The notes: a model not told the origin generated them from the letters alone. A DNA stretch of 64,000 nt from Lepisosteus oculatus (GCF_040954835.1 NW_027168298.1:675001-739000); one strand, 5' to 3'. Positions 20,205 to 31,566 are shown, counted from the first letter of the stretch. Made by a program: numbers and translations.

Positions 20205-21320
20205 TATCCTCGCTCCAGAGTAAATCTCACGTTGAGGGCATCTTTTTTTTCACTTTACCGTGAGTCGGGCTCGGCTGCACAGAGGAGAGAGCAGAGCAAT
20301 GAGGTCACAGGGACAGGGGAGTCACACGCTGGCGGTTTGAATACGCGGAAGATCACTGAGGGATCCACAGTATGTGGACCCTCCGTTCGCCATCAGTCCA
20401 CACTCCGGACTCTGAATCCTGCCATCCGATTTAAGATCTCGGCGGAACCTGTGGCGCAGTTCCTTCTTAAAACGTAATCTGGTGAGCATTTCTAGAATCG
20501 CACTTGTATAGATGCAGCCTTTAATGTGTTGCTAGGTTAAAATTGATGACTTCTTGTATTTCAGTAGGCAACTGCCCTCTTGATTTTGGATTTAATTTCT
20601 TTATTACAGGGGCGCTTTTATGAAGACAGAGTCATGTTCAGGTACTTTGCTTGATGGAGGAAGCTCATTTCGGACTCTGTGATCTGCTCACCTGGAAAGG
20701 TCTGCTGTACTACTACAAGAGAGAAGTAGGGTCTGGAAGAAGGGACAATTTTATGATGCTTTGGAAGATAGTTTTTTTTTTCTTATACTGAAAATGAAAA
20801 GTAGTTGTTTCTATATGGACTCAGTCTTTGGAATTTGTATATTTATACATTTCAGTGAACCCTCAGCCATTCCTTCTGTATTGTAATTCAATTTCTCTTT
20901 TAAAATTCCTTCCCCACTTCTTGGACCTGCAGTTGCTGAACTCCACAATGGCTTCTATTGGAAAGTCTGTGACTGAGACCATTATTTATTTAGGAGCAAT
21001 GAGCAATTCTTATATAAATGCAATAAAATCATTATGCTCAAACTATGAGAGAGAATTTTAAGGATAATTTAAGAAATCAGTCTTAGCTTGTTTCTATACA
21101 CAGATGGTATTATTTATTTTCAAAGGAAACCCGCGAGGATTCCCCTGGTGTGCAAGATGTGCCTGAATACTTTTGATCAGCTTCCTGCTCACTTCAAGAG
21201 GGCGTGTATGAAGCACGCCACGGCAGAAGAGATCAGGTGGCCTCTCAACAGGCGAGGGAGGACATGATGAATCACCTGAAGAACGGGGTCATCATGGATT
21301 ACCACAGAATAGAGATCAAA
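20205..21320 (+). pseudogene. duplicated gene unit, copy 2
   Basis: Same order as 1,843-3,060: 5' exon-like block, second block, then a damaged form of the third-exon region (21,125-21,320) with a small deletion after gatcagg that shifts the frame. Introns are shortened: the block with MASIGKSVTET runs straight on without its donor. It is cut at agagatcaaa and joined to an AT-rich repeat. Confidence 0.6.
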
Positions 21321-22211
21321 GGACACTTTGTGGGCTTGAAATACAAAGAAAATCATGTTCTATGGGACAAGATAAATACAAAACTTAAGCTTTTATTTTA
21401 ATTAGATTTATTTATAAAGCATAAGCAATCATTTATTACATTAATATATGTGAAAATAACATTTTAGCATCATACGTTTAGTATATTTAGTCCCTAATGC
21501 TGAAAGAAATGATCATAGAACATGACATCTAACCTTACCTGCTGTGTTTTTAATCCCTATTGCTCAATGCACGGTGAAAGCATTGCATACATATGTCTGA
21601 CAATGAGGAATGGGCCCCTGAGACAGTCATTTGCCTGTTTCACAAATGATCGTATTTTACTAGAGATTCTGTTTGGGATTCAGATGTGCATTCGGACAGC
21701 AATCCCTTTCAAGAAATGATACGTTCTGGATGAGGTCAAAGGTGCTGGAACACTGTATCTAGGATGTGTTTGCAGAGACTGTGTGTCTCCTGCTTCAACG
21801 CAGTGAGAAATAGATGTGCTCCTGTAATTCATTGGTACATGCCCAGGGCAGTAAGCAGTCTGAGGATTTATTTCCTGACGGCATAGAGCAGTGAAGCAGT
21901 GAAGTAGTGCAACACACTGGATCATTATATTATTAGAATCTTTTCTACTTAAATTATTACATTATACACAATTTGAGTTCATTTTAAAAAGTAAAAGGTA
22001 ATGAAAGGAATGCATTTTCGTAAGAAAGATAATACCGATATGCATGTGATAATCTTCCTTATATCATGTAGTGCGTCATTTGGACACTTTGTGGGATTGA
22101 AATACAAAGAAAATCATGTTCTATGGTACAAGATAAATACAAAACTTAAGCTTTTATTTTAATTAGATTTGTTTATAAAGCATAAGCAATCATTTATTAT
22201 ATTAATATATG
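21321..22211. repeat. AT-rich repeat block, copy in left arm
   Basis: Matches 4,520-5,410 with few changes. No gene. Interrupted at 22,212 by an LTR-like insertion; the same block resumes at 23,685. Confidence 0.65.
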
Positions 22212-23684
22212 TGTGTAGCGGCGAGGCTTATTAATAAGGCAGAATTAAGTGTTCTGAGCCTTCCCAAATGAGGCCCCATTTCTCTGTTCATCTCTGTGGT
22301 GCAGCCACAGAGAGACTATTCATGCAGGGTGATTTAAGGTCCTAGGACAGCTCCCAAAGGGGGATGCACTTAGCTAAGCCTGGCTATCATGATCAATGGT
22401 CATCCATTGGCGCCTATCTGTCTAGGGAGTGCCAGTTGGACATCTGGACTGCATTACTAAGTGTCAGGACTAAGTGACTCATATCTCACCTTGATCAATC
22501 AATCAGGGACTGGTAGGGCCGAGTAACCCACGTGGGACTCTGATGCCCATGGAACTTTCAGCCAATCAATGAGCTGAAGTTCCTCCAGGTAAAAACAGGC
22601 AACACAGAGAGCCTGTGAGATTCAGTAAGATTCAGAAGGGAGGATTCAGAGGATTCTGTGGACAATTCTAAAGGGAATTCAAAGGAGAATTCCAGGGCAG
22701 GGCGGCCCAGGAGCAGAAGGCTCCCAAGGGCAGGACATTCTCGCAGCGCGCCTCCTGACCATCCTGAGATTCAGCCCGGACAACCACGGAACGGCCAGTG
22801 TGTCCGAGTGCCAGAACTTTCCTTTGTTCTAAGAGTCTAGAGCGGAGGTTGCCAGAGAATAACCAGAGGATCCACCCGAGGTTAGCACCAGCAGCAGGCC
22901 TCGTGAACAGGTCGGAACTGTGGACAGCTGAATCACTATTCAGAACTAGCTCTTCATCAGAAACGAACCGGTCCTCTTCCTGACTTGCTGGGACCCACAG
23001 TCATCTTTTCTCCTGTGCACAAACTTTGCTAGTTAAAGCCCACAGTGAGCATCAGCAGCGCAGCGTCGCAAGCCGCACAGCACAGCCTGGCACGGAGCCA
23101 GAGAGCGCGGATTGGACAGCAACAGCCTGCAACTGTTTCTTTGTGCCCGCAGGAAGATCTGAATCCCCAAAGATTGGATGAGTATTCAACTTCAATGCAT
23201 TACAGCTCGAGAATTCAATTGTTATCCCAACCAGTTGATATCAATTTAATTCCTAAGAGTTATGTACTTGTTTGAGTATCTAATGTAGAAGTTATAACCA
23301 AGTTCATTAACGAAACGGTCTTAATGAATGATATACTGAACGTATGTCCTCTTGATATGTGTAACACTTCGTAACTGACTGAATATATATCTTTTGTATT
23401 CTGATAACCCTCTCGATAAGATCTGTTAGGTTTACATGCATATTTTATGTATTAATAAATGTATCCTCGTGTATTAGTACCTGTGTGTGCGCGTTGTTTG
23501 AGTTATGTCACATGGTTGGATTCTAAAGCCATCAAAAGAATCAACTTTGTGATTTACTGCTACAATTAATAATTGTCTCAGTAAATGCCCAAACCCTACA
23601 GAACTGGTGCCTTCAGAGAGCCACTACATTTAATTTTGCTATGGCAACATTACATATTTGGCGTCCCTGAGCCGGTTTTCTTAC
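22212..23684 (+). mobile_element. LTR-like insertion (possible solo LTR plus primer-site remnant)
   Basis: About 1.47 kb inserted into a repeat whose empty form reads atatatgtgaaaataac. It starts TGTAGCGGCGAGGC. An AATAAA signal lies near 23,452, about 200 bp before a TG...CA-type end (attaca, 23,654), after which tttggcgtccctgagccgg resembles a primer-binding site. ATG at each edge may be a target duplication. There is no protein frame beyond short chance ORFs. Mirrored at 58,816-60,286. Confidence 0.5.
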
Positions 23685-24084
23685 ATGTGAAAATAACATT
23701 TTAGCATCATATTATTACATACAGGTCTCTAGCTTCAACACAGTGATATATATATATACTCAGTGATTTATTGGTACATGCCCAGGTCAATAATCAGAAT
23801 GAGGATTTATTTCCAGACGGGCTACAGGTAGTGTTGTGAAATACTTCAACACACTGGATCGCAGATTTAGACCCCCTGCACTCTTACTCCTTAAAAACCA
23901 AAGAAATGAAGATATGTAGCAATCACATTGCAACAGGGCTGACAGTGACTTAATGCTTATACTAGTGGACTTCTGGTACCTTTAGGGTACGGTGTTCCCT
24001 GAAGGGCTCTCAAACCCCGCATTTCAGATGCCTAGCTGTTTCGCTGATGTGTTGCACCTCAGAATCACTTTTAAACCTTACCTC

Positions 24085-25300
24085 TGGTATCTTTAATCCC
24101 TATTGCTCAACGCATGGTGAAAGTATTGCATAAATGTGTCTGAAAATGAGCAATGGGCACCTGAGAGACTCATTTGCCTGTTTCACAAATGATCATATTT
24201 GACTAGAGATTCTGTTTGGGATTCAGTTGTGCATTCTGACAGCAATCGCTTTCAAAAAACGATACATTCTGGATGAGGTCAAGGTGCAGGAACACTGTAT
24301 TTAGGATGTGTTTGCACTTATTCTGTCTCTAGCTTCAACACAGCGATATATGTATATGCTCACTGATTTTTCGGTACATGCCCAGGGCAATAATCATTAT
24401 GAGGATTTATTTCCTGATGTGCTAGGGGTAGTGTTGTGAAATACTTCAACACACTGGATCGCAGGTTTAAACCGCCTGCACTCTTACTCCTTAAAAACCA
24501 ACAAATGCAGATATGTAGCAATCATATTGTAGCTGACACTCATTTGCCTGTTTCACAAATGATCATATTTTACTAGAGATTCTGTTTGGGATCCGGATGT
24601 GCATTCTGACAGCATCTCCTTATCGCGGCTTTGCCCTTCTTGCCTCTTTGGACAATATCTCCATCTTGTGGTCGTTATTGGTAATGTCTAGACAACATCT
24701 CCATCTTGTGGTCGTTGTTGGTAATGTCTTCTTATGCCCTTATTTATTTTAATTCTCTATTAGTTGATTCTAGAATCTCTACAATGGAGATGAAAACATC
24801 AGTTTTATAGCAGACAATATGACATTATTTATAGTCCAATTAGAAACTTATTACCCTGTTTTTAACATAATAACAAATTAAAATTGATTAAAACTAAGTT
24901 TGGAACACCAGGGAACATAACAAATGATTTTTAGGAAAACCATGAGGTTCTCTGTGTCCAATGCCTGCAAGGGGAGAAAGCTAGAATCCTTTGATTTTTT
25001 CAAAATTTGAAAATAAACATCATATAACAACAGCTTTCATTCCTAGGAGTGAAAAATAACCATTTTTGAAGACATAGTAGTTTCTAAAACACTACAATAA
25101 AGTTAAAAACATCAGTTTTATATTACATTATTTTTAGTGAAATTAGTCATTTATTGCACTATTTTTAATAAAATCTCTAATTAAAAGTGATTAAAATTAA
25201 GTTTGGAACAACAAGGAACACAAAAAAAAAAGATTTTTAGGAAAACCACGAGGTCCTCTGTGCCCGATGCCTGCAAGGGGAGAAAGCTAGAATCCTAAAA
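24085..25300. repeat. nested inverted repeat, left sub-arm
   Basis: Reverse complement of about 26,143-27,390. Shared marks include gagaaagctagaatcc and two tandem copies of a 39-bp block with ctccatcttgtggtcgtt (24,648-24,729). No gene. Confidence 0.75.
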
Positions 25301-26142
25301 AAAGGTAATCAATTCGGATTAGTTTCCTTAGAGCTGGTTCAGAGTTTGCTCAAGAGTTTACCTTTCACAGATGCGCAAAGAAGAATGTTGGGGGTGCACG
25401 CTTCAAGGCGCCTTACAGCTGTAGGGAGTGATTTGAGACGATTCGTGGCGTGTGCTCATTCCCATATACCGTACGCCCCGGGGTGCAGTGCTAGGATGAC
25501 GTACAATACCGCTTGGGCACGTAACGGCGTTATATGCAAGTGCGGGACGTGAGGGTTTTGCGTTTGTTCGTTTTGTTTTGCTCTGCTTTGCTTTGTTTTG
25601 CTTTCCATCGCGTTGGTAAGAGCATAAATAAAAAGGCGATTCCTGTGTCGACCACTAATGTAAGAGCTATTTCAAGTGCGCCGTGGTGCGGCTTTTCAAA
25701 TGCTTAACAGGATGATTTTGCATGCACGCGTGCTTTCATGCAGTCGTGTGTGCAACCATGTCTGCTTACGTGCAAACGGGCGTGGTTTCATGTATGCAAA
25801 AAACTTTCCTGGGCTCTTCTGAAGCACATAAAATTATTTGGAGATATACATTTGTCTTATTTTCCTCTTAGGCTCTAGAATTGATAACTTTTTTTTCATT
25901 TTTGGCATTTTTCATCATTTTCCAGAAAGTGGTTGCAAGCCCGATATCATGCGAAGAAACTTCAGGATTCCGGGATCAGTCAATGGATTTTCTTCAAAGT
26001 TGGATTTTTGCACTCTGTGGACCAAGAGATGTTGTTCTATAATGTTTTTTTTTTTCAAATTTAAAAATATCATTTTTTCATGGAGATTTGAATGGGATGG
26101 ATTCACCCTCCTTTAGCCAGGACAGAGCTCCAGGAGCCTGGG
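25301..26142. other. spacer of nested inverted repeat
   Basis: Starts with an inverted piece of unit C (25,305-25,700), then a GC-rich stretch with repeated tgcatg and acgcgtgc words (25,718-25,800), then AT-rich DNA. An open frame of 92 codons (25,838-26,116) has no recognisable domain and low complexity; I do not call it a gene. Confidence 0.45.
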
Positions 26143-27390
26143 TAGGATTCTAGCTTTCTCCCCTTGCAGGCACCTGGCACAGAAGACATCATTTTTTTCC
26201 TTAAAATCTTTTTTTTTTTGTGTTCCTTGTTGCTCCAAACTTAATTCTATTCACTTTTAATTAGAGATTATATTAAAAATAGTGCAATAAATGATTAATT
26301 TCACTAAAAATACTAAAAGTAATATAAAACGGATGTTTTTAACTTTATTGTAGTGTTTTAGAAACTAATGTCTTCAAAAATGGTTATTTTTCACTCCTAG
26401 GAATGAAAGCTGTTGTTATATGATGTTTATTTTCAAATTTTGAAAAAGCAAAGGATTCTAGCTTTCTCCCCTTGCAGGCATCGGACACAGAGAACCTCAT
26501 GGTTTTCCTAAAAATCATTTTTTATGTTCCCTGGTGTTCCAAACTTAGTTTTAATCAATTTTAATTTGTTATGTTACAAACAGGGTAATAAAGTCTTAAT
26601 TGGACTATAACTAATGTCATATTGTCTGCTACAAAACTGATATTTTCAGCTCTATTGTAGAGATTCTAGAATCAACTAATAAAGAATTGAAATAAAAAAA
26701 GGGCATAAGAAGACATTACCAACAACGACCACAAGATGGAGATATTGTCTAGACATTACCAACAACGACCACAAGATGGAGATATTTTCCAAAGAGGCAA
26801 GAGGGGCAAAGCTGCGATAAGGTAAAATCATTTTTTGAAAGAGATTGTTGTCAGAATGCACATCCGTATCCCAAACAGAATCTCTAGTAAAATATGATCA
26901 TTTGTGAAACAGGCAAATGAGTGTCAGCTACAATATGATTGCTACATATCTGCATTTGTTGGTATTTGAGGAGTAAGAGTGCAGGTTTAAACCTGCGATC
27001 CAGTGTGTTGAAGAATTTCACAACACTACCTCTAGCACATATGGAAATAAATCCTCATAATGATTATTGCCCTGGGCATGTACCAAAAAATCAGTGAGCA
27101 TATATATATATATCACTGGGTTGAAGCTAGAAACACAGAATAACTGCAAACACATCCTAAATACAGTGTTCCAGCACCTTTGACCTCATCCAGAACGTAT
27201 CATTTCTTGAAAGGGATTGCTGTCCGAATGCACATCTGAATCCCAAACAGAATCTCTAGTAAAATACGATCATTTGTGAAACAGGCAAATTACTGTCTCA
27301 GGGGCCCATTTCTCATTGTCAGACACATGTATGCAATGCTTTCACTGTGCATTGAGCAATAGGGATCAAAAACACCGCAGGTAAGGTTAG
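26143..27390. repeat. nested inverted repeat, right sub-arm
   Basis: Partner of 24,085-25,300 on the opposite strand, with more base differences than are seen between the two giant arms, so it is older. Confidence 0.75.
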
Positions 27391-27828
27391 AAGTCATGTT
27401 CTATGATCATTTCTTTCAGCATTAGGGACTAAATATACTAAACGTATGATGCTAAAATGTTATTTTTACACATATTAATGTAATAAATGATTGCTTATGC
27501 TTTATAAACAAATCTAATTATAATAAAAGCTTAAGTTTTGTATTTATCTTGTACCATAGAACATGATTTTCTTTGTATTTCAAGCCCACAAAGTGTCCAA
27601 ATGATGCACCTTTGACCTCATCCAGAACGTATCATTTCTTGAAAGGGATTGCTGTCCGAATGCACATCTGAATCCCAAACAGAATCTCTAGTAAAATACG
27701 ATCATTTGTGAAACAGGCAAATGACTGTCTCAGGGGCCCATTTCTCATTGTCAGACACATGTATGCAATGCTTTCACTGTGCATTGAGCAATAGGGATCA
27801 AAAACAGAATGGAAACAGACATGGAAAC
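27391..27828. repeat. AT-rich repeat block, duplicated
   Basis: About 230 bp containing gcccatttctcattgtcag is present twice in direct order (27,180-27,385 and 27,607-27,805), separated by the ggacactttgtgggctt block in reverse. No gene. Confidence 0.6.
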
Positions 27829-27910
27829 CAACGAGGATGGGATTTGAACCCATGCGTGCAAAGCACAATGGATTAGCAATCCATCGCCTTAACCACTCGG
27901 CCACCTCATT
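27829..27910 (-). tRNA. tRNA-Ser: tRNA-Ser(GCT)
   Basis: 82 nt with anticodon GCT (ctGCTaa), long variable arm ttgtgctttgcac, T arm gggttcaaatccc and a fully pairable acceptor (aatgagg with cctcgtt). A T5 run follows about 25 nt downstream on the minus strand. One of the better tRNA genes in the arm. Mirrored at 54,607-54,688 with one acceptor base changed. Confidence 0.88.
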
Positions 27911-28288
27911 AACAAAACTGGGCTGTCCCAACTGGGTTGGTGCGCTCCAGATGATCTTTTTCTTTTTTTTCCCTTGTACTCGAGGGTCATTTTCCTGTTC
28001 CACATGCGATTTCAACATTTTCCTTGGGAGATGTCAAGCCAGCAAGCCACTGCTGTGGTTCAGTGGCCAGCGTGGAGTTCAGTGGCCCTGTTGTACACAG
28101 AAAGCACATTGAGCTCCTTGGACATGAAAAGTTCCAGATAAAAGCCATTTGTCATCCTTTCTCTTGGTGTCGATGTTGCTATTGTATGTAAAGGTGGCAA
28201 CTTGCTCAGCGAGCAGGCGGAGCACACACCGAATGCAGATGTGTCTGAGTGGTGTGTCCAAGTGGCTGCAAAAGGACAGCACTCCCGG

Positions 28289-28357
28289 GGCGCTGTGGCT
28301 TAGTTGGTTAAAGCGCCTGTCTAGTAAACAGGAGGCCCTGGGTCTGAATCCCAGTGG
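28289..28357 (+). pseudogene. tRNA-Thr(AGT) lacking 3' acceptor
   Basis: Matches tRNA-Thr(AGT) through the T arm, then runs into ataaccgcc in place of the 3' acceptor (tgcct). The B box is also altered (ggtctgaatcc). Mirrored at 54,160-54,228. Confidence 0.8.
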
Positions 28358-28719
28358 ATAACCGCCTACGGCTAGACTTAATTAAATGCAAGTATTCATT
28401 TCCTGTCTTTAACACGACTTGTTTTTCTTAAAATGGATGCAACTTGCAAAACATGAAATACAAACCTTGCTAATCAGCGCTAGCAGCTGGCAAAAAAAAA
28501 AGAAGTCAGCAATGTTTTTTTTCTTTAACCTTAACCCTGCTAATGGAGAAGAGTTAAACGACCGAGTCTATGCAGCTTAAACGGTGTGCACGTCGGGTTC
28601 TTAGCTGAAAGGGTGGTAAATCACGCTCACCCCAGTCCTTAATCTTTTAAAGAGGATACAAAATTGAACCTAGTCGCCACATCACATACATCCTGTTCAA
28701 TGATAAAAAGGTAACATCT

Positions 28720-29138
28720 ATCCTCGCTCCAGAGTAAATCTCACGTTGAGGGCATATTTTTTTTCACTTTACCGTGAATCGGGCTCGGCTGCACAGAGGA
28801 GAGAGCAGAGCAATGAGGTCACGGGGACAGGGGAGTCACACGCTGGCTGTTTGAACACGCGGAAGATCACTGAGGGATCCACAGTATATGGACCCTCCGT
28901 GCGCAATCAGTCCGCACTCCGGACTCTGAATCCTGCCATCCGAGTTAAGATCTCGGCAGAACCTGAAGCGCAGTTCCTTCTTAAAACGTAATCTGGTGAG
29001 CATTTCTAGAATCGTACTTGTATAGATGCAGCCTTTAATGTGTTGCTAGGTTAAAATTGATGACTTCTTGTATTTCAGTAGGCAACTGCCCTCTTGATTT
29101 TGGATTTAATTTCTTTATTACAGGGGCGCTTTTATGAA
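28720..29138 (+). repeat. duplicated gene unit, copy 3, cut
   Basis: Holds only the 5' exon-like block and the start of the second block. At 29,138, just after cgcttttatgaag, it changes to a retroelement fragment. Confidence 0.65.
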
Positions 29139-31016
29139 GCCAAGGGACCAGGGAGCTGCCCCAGTACTGGGATGGCCAGTTCGAAATCATAGAAACTATT
29201 GTCAATTCCAGTCCCATGTCAGTGCGAGCAGGGATTTTGACATCTTGTTTTGCTATGTTCTGCACCAACAGGCAGGTGGCTCAGCCATTCCGTTCCAGTC
29301 TGGGGGTTCAACAGACTGCTAGGTTCAGTCTGATAAACTGAGCTGATGGTTGGAAGAAAACCATCTCAGCGTCCATTCTCTGTCCCTTCTTTAGGACAAG
29401 GCGTACCGGAAACCCTGCTGTTGACGCAGGAACGATCAGGTCCGATTCGTTTACTACCTGGCAGGCCTGAGGAATCGTCTGACCTGACCGAATGTTCTCG
29501 GGGTCACCGCTTAGAGAGTGGGCATCTGGGTCCACCCGTTTCCACAGCACACTGTTTACTGTGTCCAGCTGGGCGCCCAGTCGAACCAATAGGTCTGCAC
29601 CAATGCAGACCGAATGGGTCAGCTGAGGTGCTACCTGGAAGTAGTGAGCAAACTTCCTTTTTCCGATGGAGATGGAAGCTACACAGCTTCCTTTGCTCCA
29701 AATGGACCTATGAGGTGGGGGTGCCCACCACAGAACCTGTGACTGCGTCACCAGGGTCACCTGACAGCTTCGCGACAGGTCCTCGAACAGACCTTCACTG
29801 ATTATGGACTTCTCAGAGCTGAGGCTAAGAATTACATCATCAACCTGCACTTCTGCCACCTGGACCCCCTCCCACCACCATGGGGTGGTAGTCCTGGACC
29901 CCCTGAGGTACCAGGGTGCACAGAAAGGACTCCCATTCATTACCGGACAGGGAGATCCACTCTTCTTCAGGGATGAAAAGGGGGTGTGCTTTACCTGGCG
30001 GGTCAAGCAGCTGCTCGGAGCACTGCTCCTGTAGTTGGGAGACCGTGGGAGTGCTGGCCTGGGCAGGACTTCCCTGTAGTTTTGGAAAGCAAGAAGAGAC
30101 ATTTATTCTCGTCCAGAGGAACCAGGAGGAACCTCCAACTCAGCTATAGTGTTCAGTGGGCACTGTGTGATCACAGCATAACCACTGAATCCCCCTTTTT
30201 GCTGTGCAACAGGCTTAGGGTTTTTGACCTGAGCCCACAATTTTCCACGCTGGCAGTCCACCAGAGGCTCCAGCCTGTCAAGCCGGTCTTGGCCAATGAG
30301 TAGTGGCTCTGTTTTTAACCTAGAGATGTAAACAGGATGCACCACGTTCATTGGCCCGAACCTAAGTGCCACCCACACTCGGTGTGTGATCCTGGCATGA
30401 TCCTGGGTATAGCTGGAAATATCTATCTTACACGGTTCTACCTTAAGTCTGATGCCTTTTCCTTTCGCTACTCGTTTGAGCTCGCTGAGTAGATCGGCTG
30501 ACATCAAACTAATTTCAGCCCCAGTGTCAATCAGTGCTTCTCTATCTAAGACGTTTTCAAGAGAAACCTTGATATAAATACGCCTTGCTTTGCCTTTCTG
30601 GCTGAGATTCCCTAAGAATTGTAGGAAGCCTGCCTTTTCTTTGACTTCAGGGGCGGGGTCAGCGCCCAACTCAGAGTCACAGCCTTCTTCCAGACAGGAA
30701 CCCTCCCACCCAATCAGATAGACTGAGGGAGGGGCTTGGGACGGATCCCCGCCTCCTCCAGTGAGAAGGGGCGTGGTCCCCCTAAGCTCATTCACACTTC
30801 TGGCATTCGCTGCGGAAGGTTTACCCTGTCCTGATCTCTCAGGCAGGGCTTGTTCAAGCCTGGCCAGGCGGGCTGCAGTCGACTCCCTTCGTCCAGTCTT
30901 ATGATAGACTCTGCCTGAGCCCTTGCCTTCCCCGTAGCGCTCACGGCGGCTCTGACGCTTAGTGCGGTCCTGCCTGCCTATTTTGCGCCGGGGCTTAGCG
31001 GGGCTTACCTTCGGCA
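29139..31016 (-). mobile_element. retroelement fragment, protease region only
   Basis: About 1.9 kb of an LTR-retroelement-like interior with two protease-related segments and no LTRs, RT or integrase. The right end joins a tRNA cassette at ctattgccgaaggt; two other cassette copies (34,425; 48,105) lack it. Beyond the second frame (29,139-29,307) the DNA still encodes scraps such as VQNIAKQDVKIPART in other frames. Mirrored at 51,500-53,378. Confidence 0.7.
29308..30102 (-). CDS. second retropepsin-like domain, probably inactive
   Basis: A 264-codon frame that follows the protease frame directly in the same reading frame after one TAA. Residues about 81-190 look like a retropepsin fold: VQVDDVILSLSSEKSIISEG where an active enzyme would have a D(T/S)G loop, and CIGADLLVRLGAQLDTVNSV (166-185), which resembles the second conserved protease motif. 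The DTG triad is absent. After residue 200 comes a conserved-looking module (PENIRSGQTIPQACQV). I recall similar proteins in fish retroelements, but I have no named family. Confidence 0.55.
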   Translation of the reverse strand: MSLLAFQNYREVLPRPALPRSPNYRSSAPSSCLTRQVKHTPFSSLKKSGSPCPVMNGSPFCAPWYLRGSRTTTPWWWEGVQVAEVQVDDVILSLSSEKSIISEGLFEDLSRSCQVTLVTQSQVLWWAPPPHRSIWSKGSCVASISIGKRKFAHYFQVAPQLTHSVCIGADLLVRLGAQLDTVNSVLWKRVDPDAHSLSGDPENIRSGQTIPQACQVVNESDLIVPASTAGFPVRLVLKKGQRMDAEMVFFQPSAQFIRLNLAVC

Positions 31017-31017
31017 A
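30103..31017 (-). CDS. retropepsin-type aspartic protease frame
   Basis: A 304-codon open stretch; the first codon is a TTG, so no ATG start is implied. Residues 1-45 are strongly basic, like a nucleocapsid tail, without CCHC. The catalytic motif is at 160-178 (EALIDTGAEISLMSADLLS), with the C-terminal motif LLIGQDRLDRLE at 239-250 (LLIGQD in both arms). Retropepsins are dimers that cut gag-pol polyproteins. The frame ends in a single TAA followed at once by ATG of the next frame. Left and right arm copies differ at about five residues (C/F, P/T, G/W, R/L). It is a remnant of a larger element. Confidence 0.75.
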   Translation of the reverse strand: MPKVSPAKPRRKIGRQDRTKRQSRRERYGEGKGSGRVYHKTGRRESTAARLARLEQALPERSGQGKPSAANARSVNELRGTTPLLTGGGGDPSQAPPSVYLIGWEGSCLEEGCDSELGADPAPEVKEKAGFLQFLGNLSQKGKARRIYIKVSLENVLDREALIDTGAEISLMSADLLSELKRVAKGKGIRLKVEPCKIDISSYTQDHARITHRVWVALRFGPMNVVHPVYISRLKTEPLLIGQDRLDRLEPLVDCQRGKLWAQVKNPKPVAQQKGGFSGYAVITQCPLNTIAELEVPPGSSGRE

Positions 31018-31271
31018 TAGGATTTATACTCTCCAAGATGATATTTGCACTTTCTGGAGAGGCGATTTTCTCCACTTCAGTAGCCCGATTTCGTCGATTG
31101 CGTGGAGAGGGCTGTAGAATGTGGCGCCGTCTTTCCTGCTCCGTCCATGACAGGCGTGCTGGTCTCTGGAGAGAGAGCACGGTCCATCAGCGCACCCCAA
31201 TAAAGGCACTGGAAGCAGCTGAATCGCATTGGTGAAGCTCAGCGCTGGGCCGCTGGGCACATCTGACCACA
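31017..31271. repeat. tRNA-Val cassette upstream flank
   Basis: Repeated at 34,425-34,680, 47,841-48,110 and 51,246-51,499. It contains an open frame on the minus strand (LSLQRPARLSWTEQERRRHI) that is shared by the copies but ends differently at the retroelement junction. No evidence that it is a gene. Confidence 0.55.
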
Positions 31272-31344
31272 GTTTCCGTAGTGTAGTGGTTATCACGTTT
31301 GCCTCACACACGAAAGATCCCCGGATCGAAACCGGGAGGAAACA
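31272..31344 (+). tRNA. tRNA-Val: tRNA-Val(CAC), worn
   Basis: 73 nt like tRNA-Val(CAC): acceptor gtttccg, anticodon CAC in ctCACac. The B box has ggAtcgaaacc and the anticodon stem has one mismatch (tttgc with acgaa). Partner copies at 51,173 and 47,768 share the B-box change. Confidence 0.75.
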
Positions 31345-31497
31345 GACCAGACTTCTTCTGTCACCACGCACAAAAGGGGATTGGGGATTCGCCTAGTGCT
31401 GTGATCGAACAGACCCACTCACCTCTTAGTGTGGCGGGATCTGCACAGTGCATGTCGCAGCGCATCCTGCTTTCACTTCAATGCGCGTCCTGATGTA

Positions 31498-31566
31498 CCC
31501 CGGTCTCCCGCGTGACAGGTGGGGACAGGTGACAGGTCCACGTGACAGGTCCTATACTAACGAGGA
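31498..31566 (-). pseudogene. tRNA-Asp(GTC) pseudogene
   Basis: Contains the 5' acceptor tcctcgttagtata and anticodon/variable part (cctgtcacgcgggagaccgggg), but the D arm is replaced by short direct repeats (acctgtcac) and the 3' part is lost at gtacatcagg. Mirrored at 50,951-51,019 and duplicated at 47,546-47,614; a shorter form is at 34,902-34,957. Confidence 0.75.

Noticed and set aside
25838-26116. 92-codon frame with hydrophobic stretches
   Set aside because: Phe/Ile-rich because of T-rich DNA; no initiation context, splice sites or homologous domain seen.
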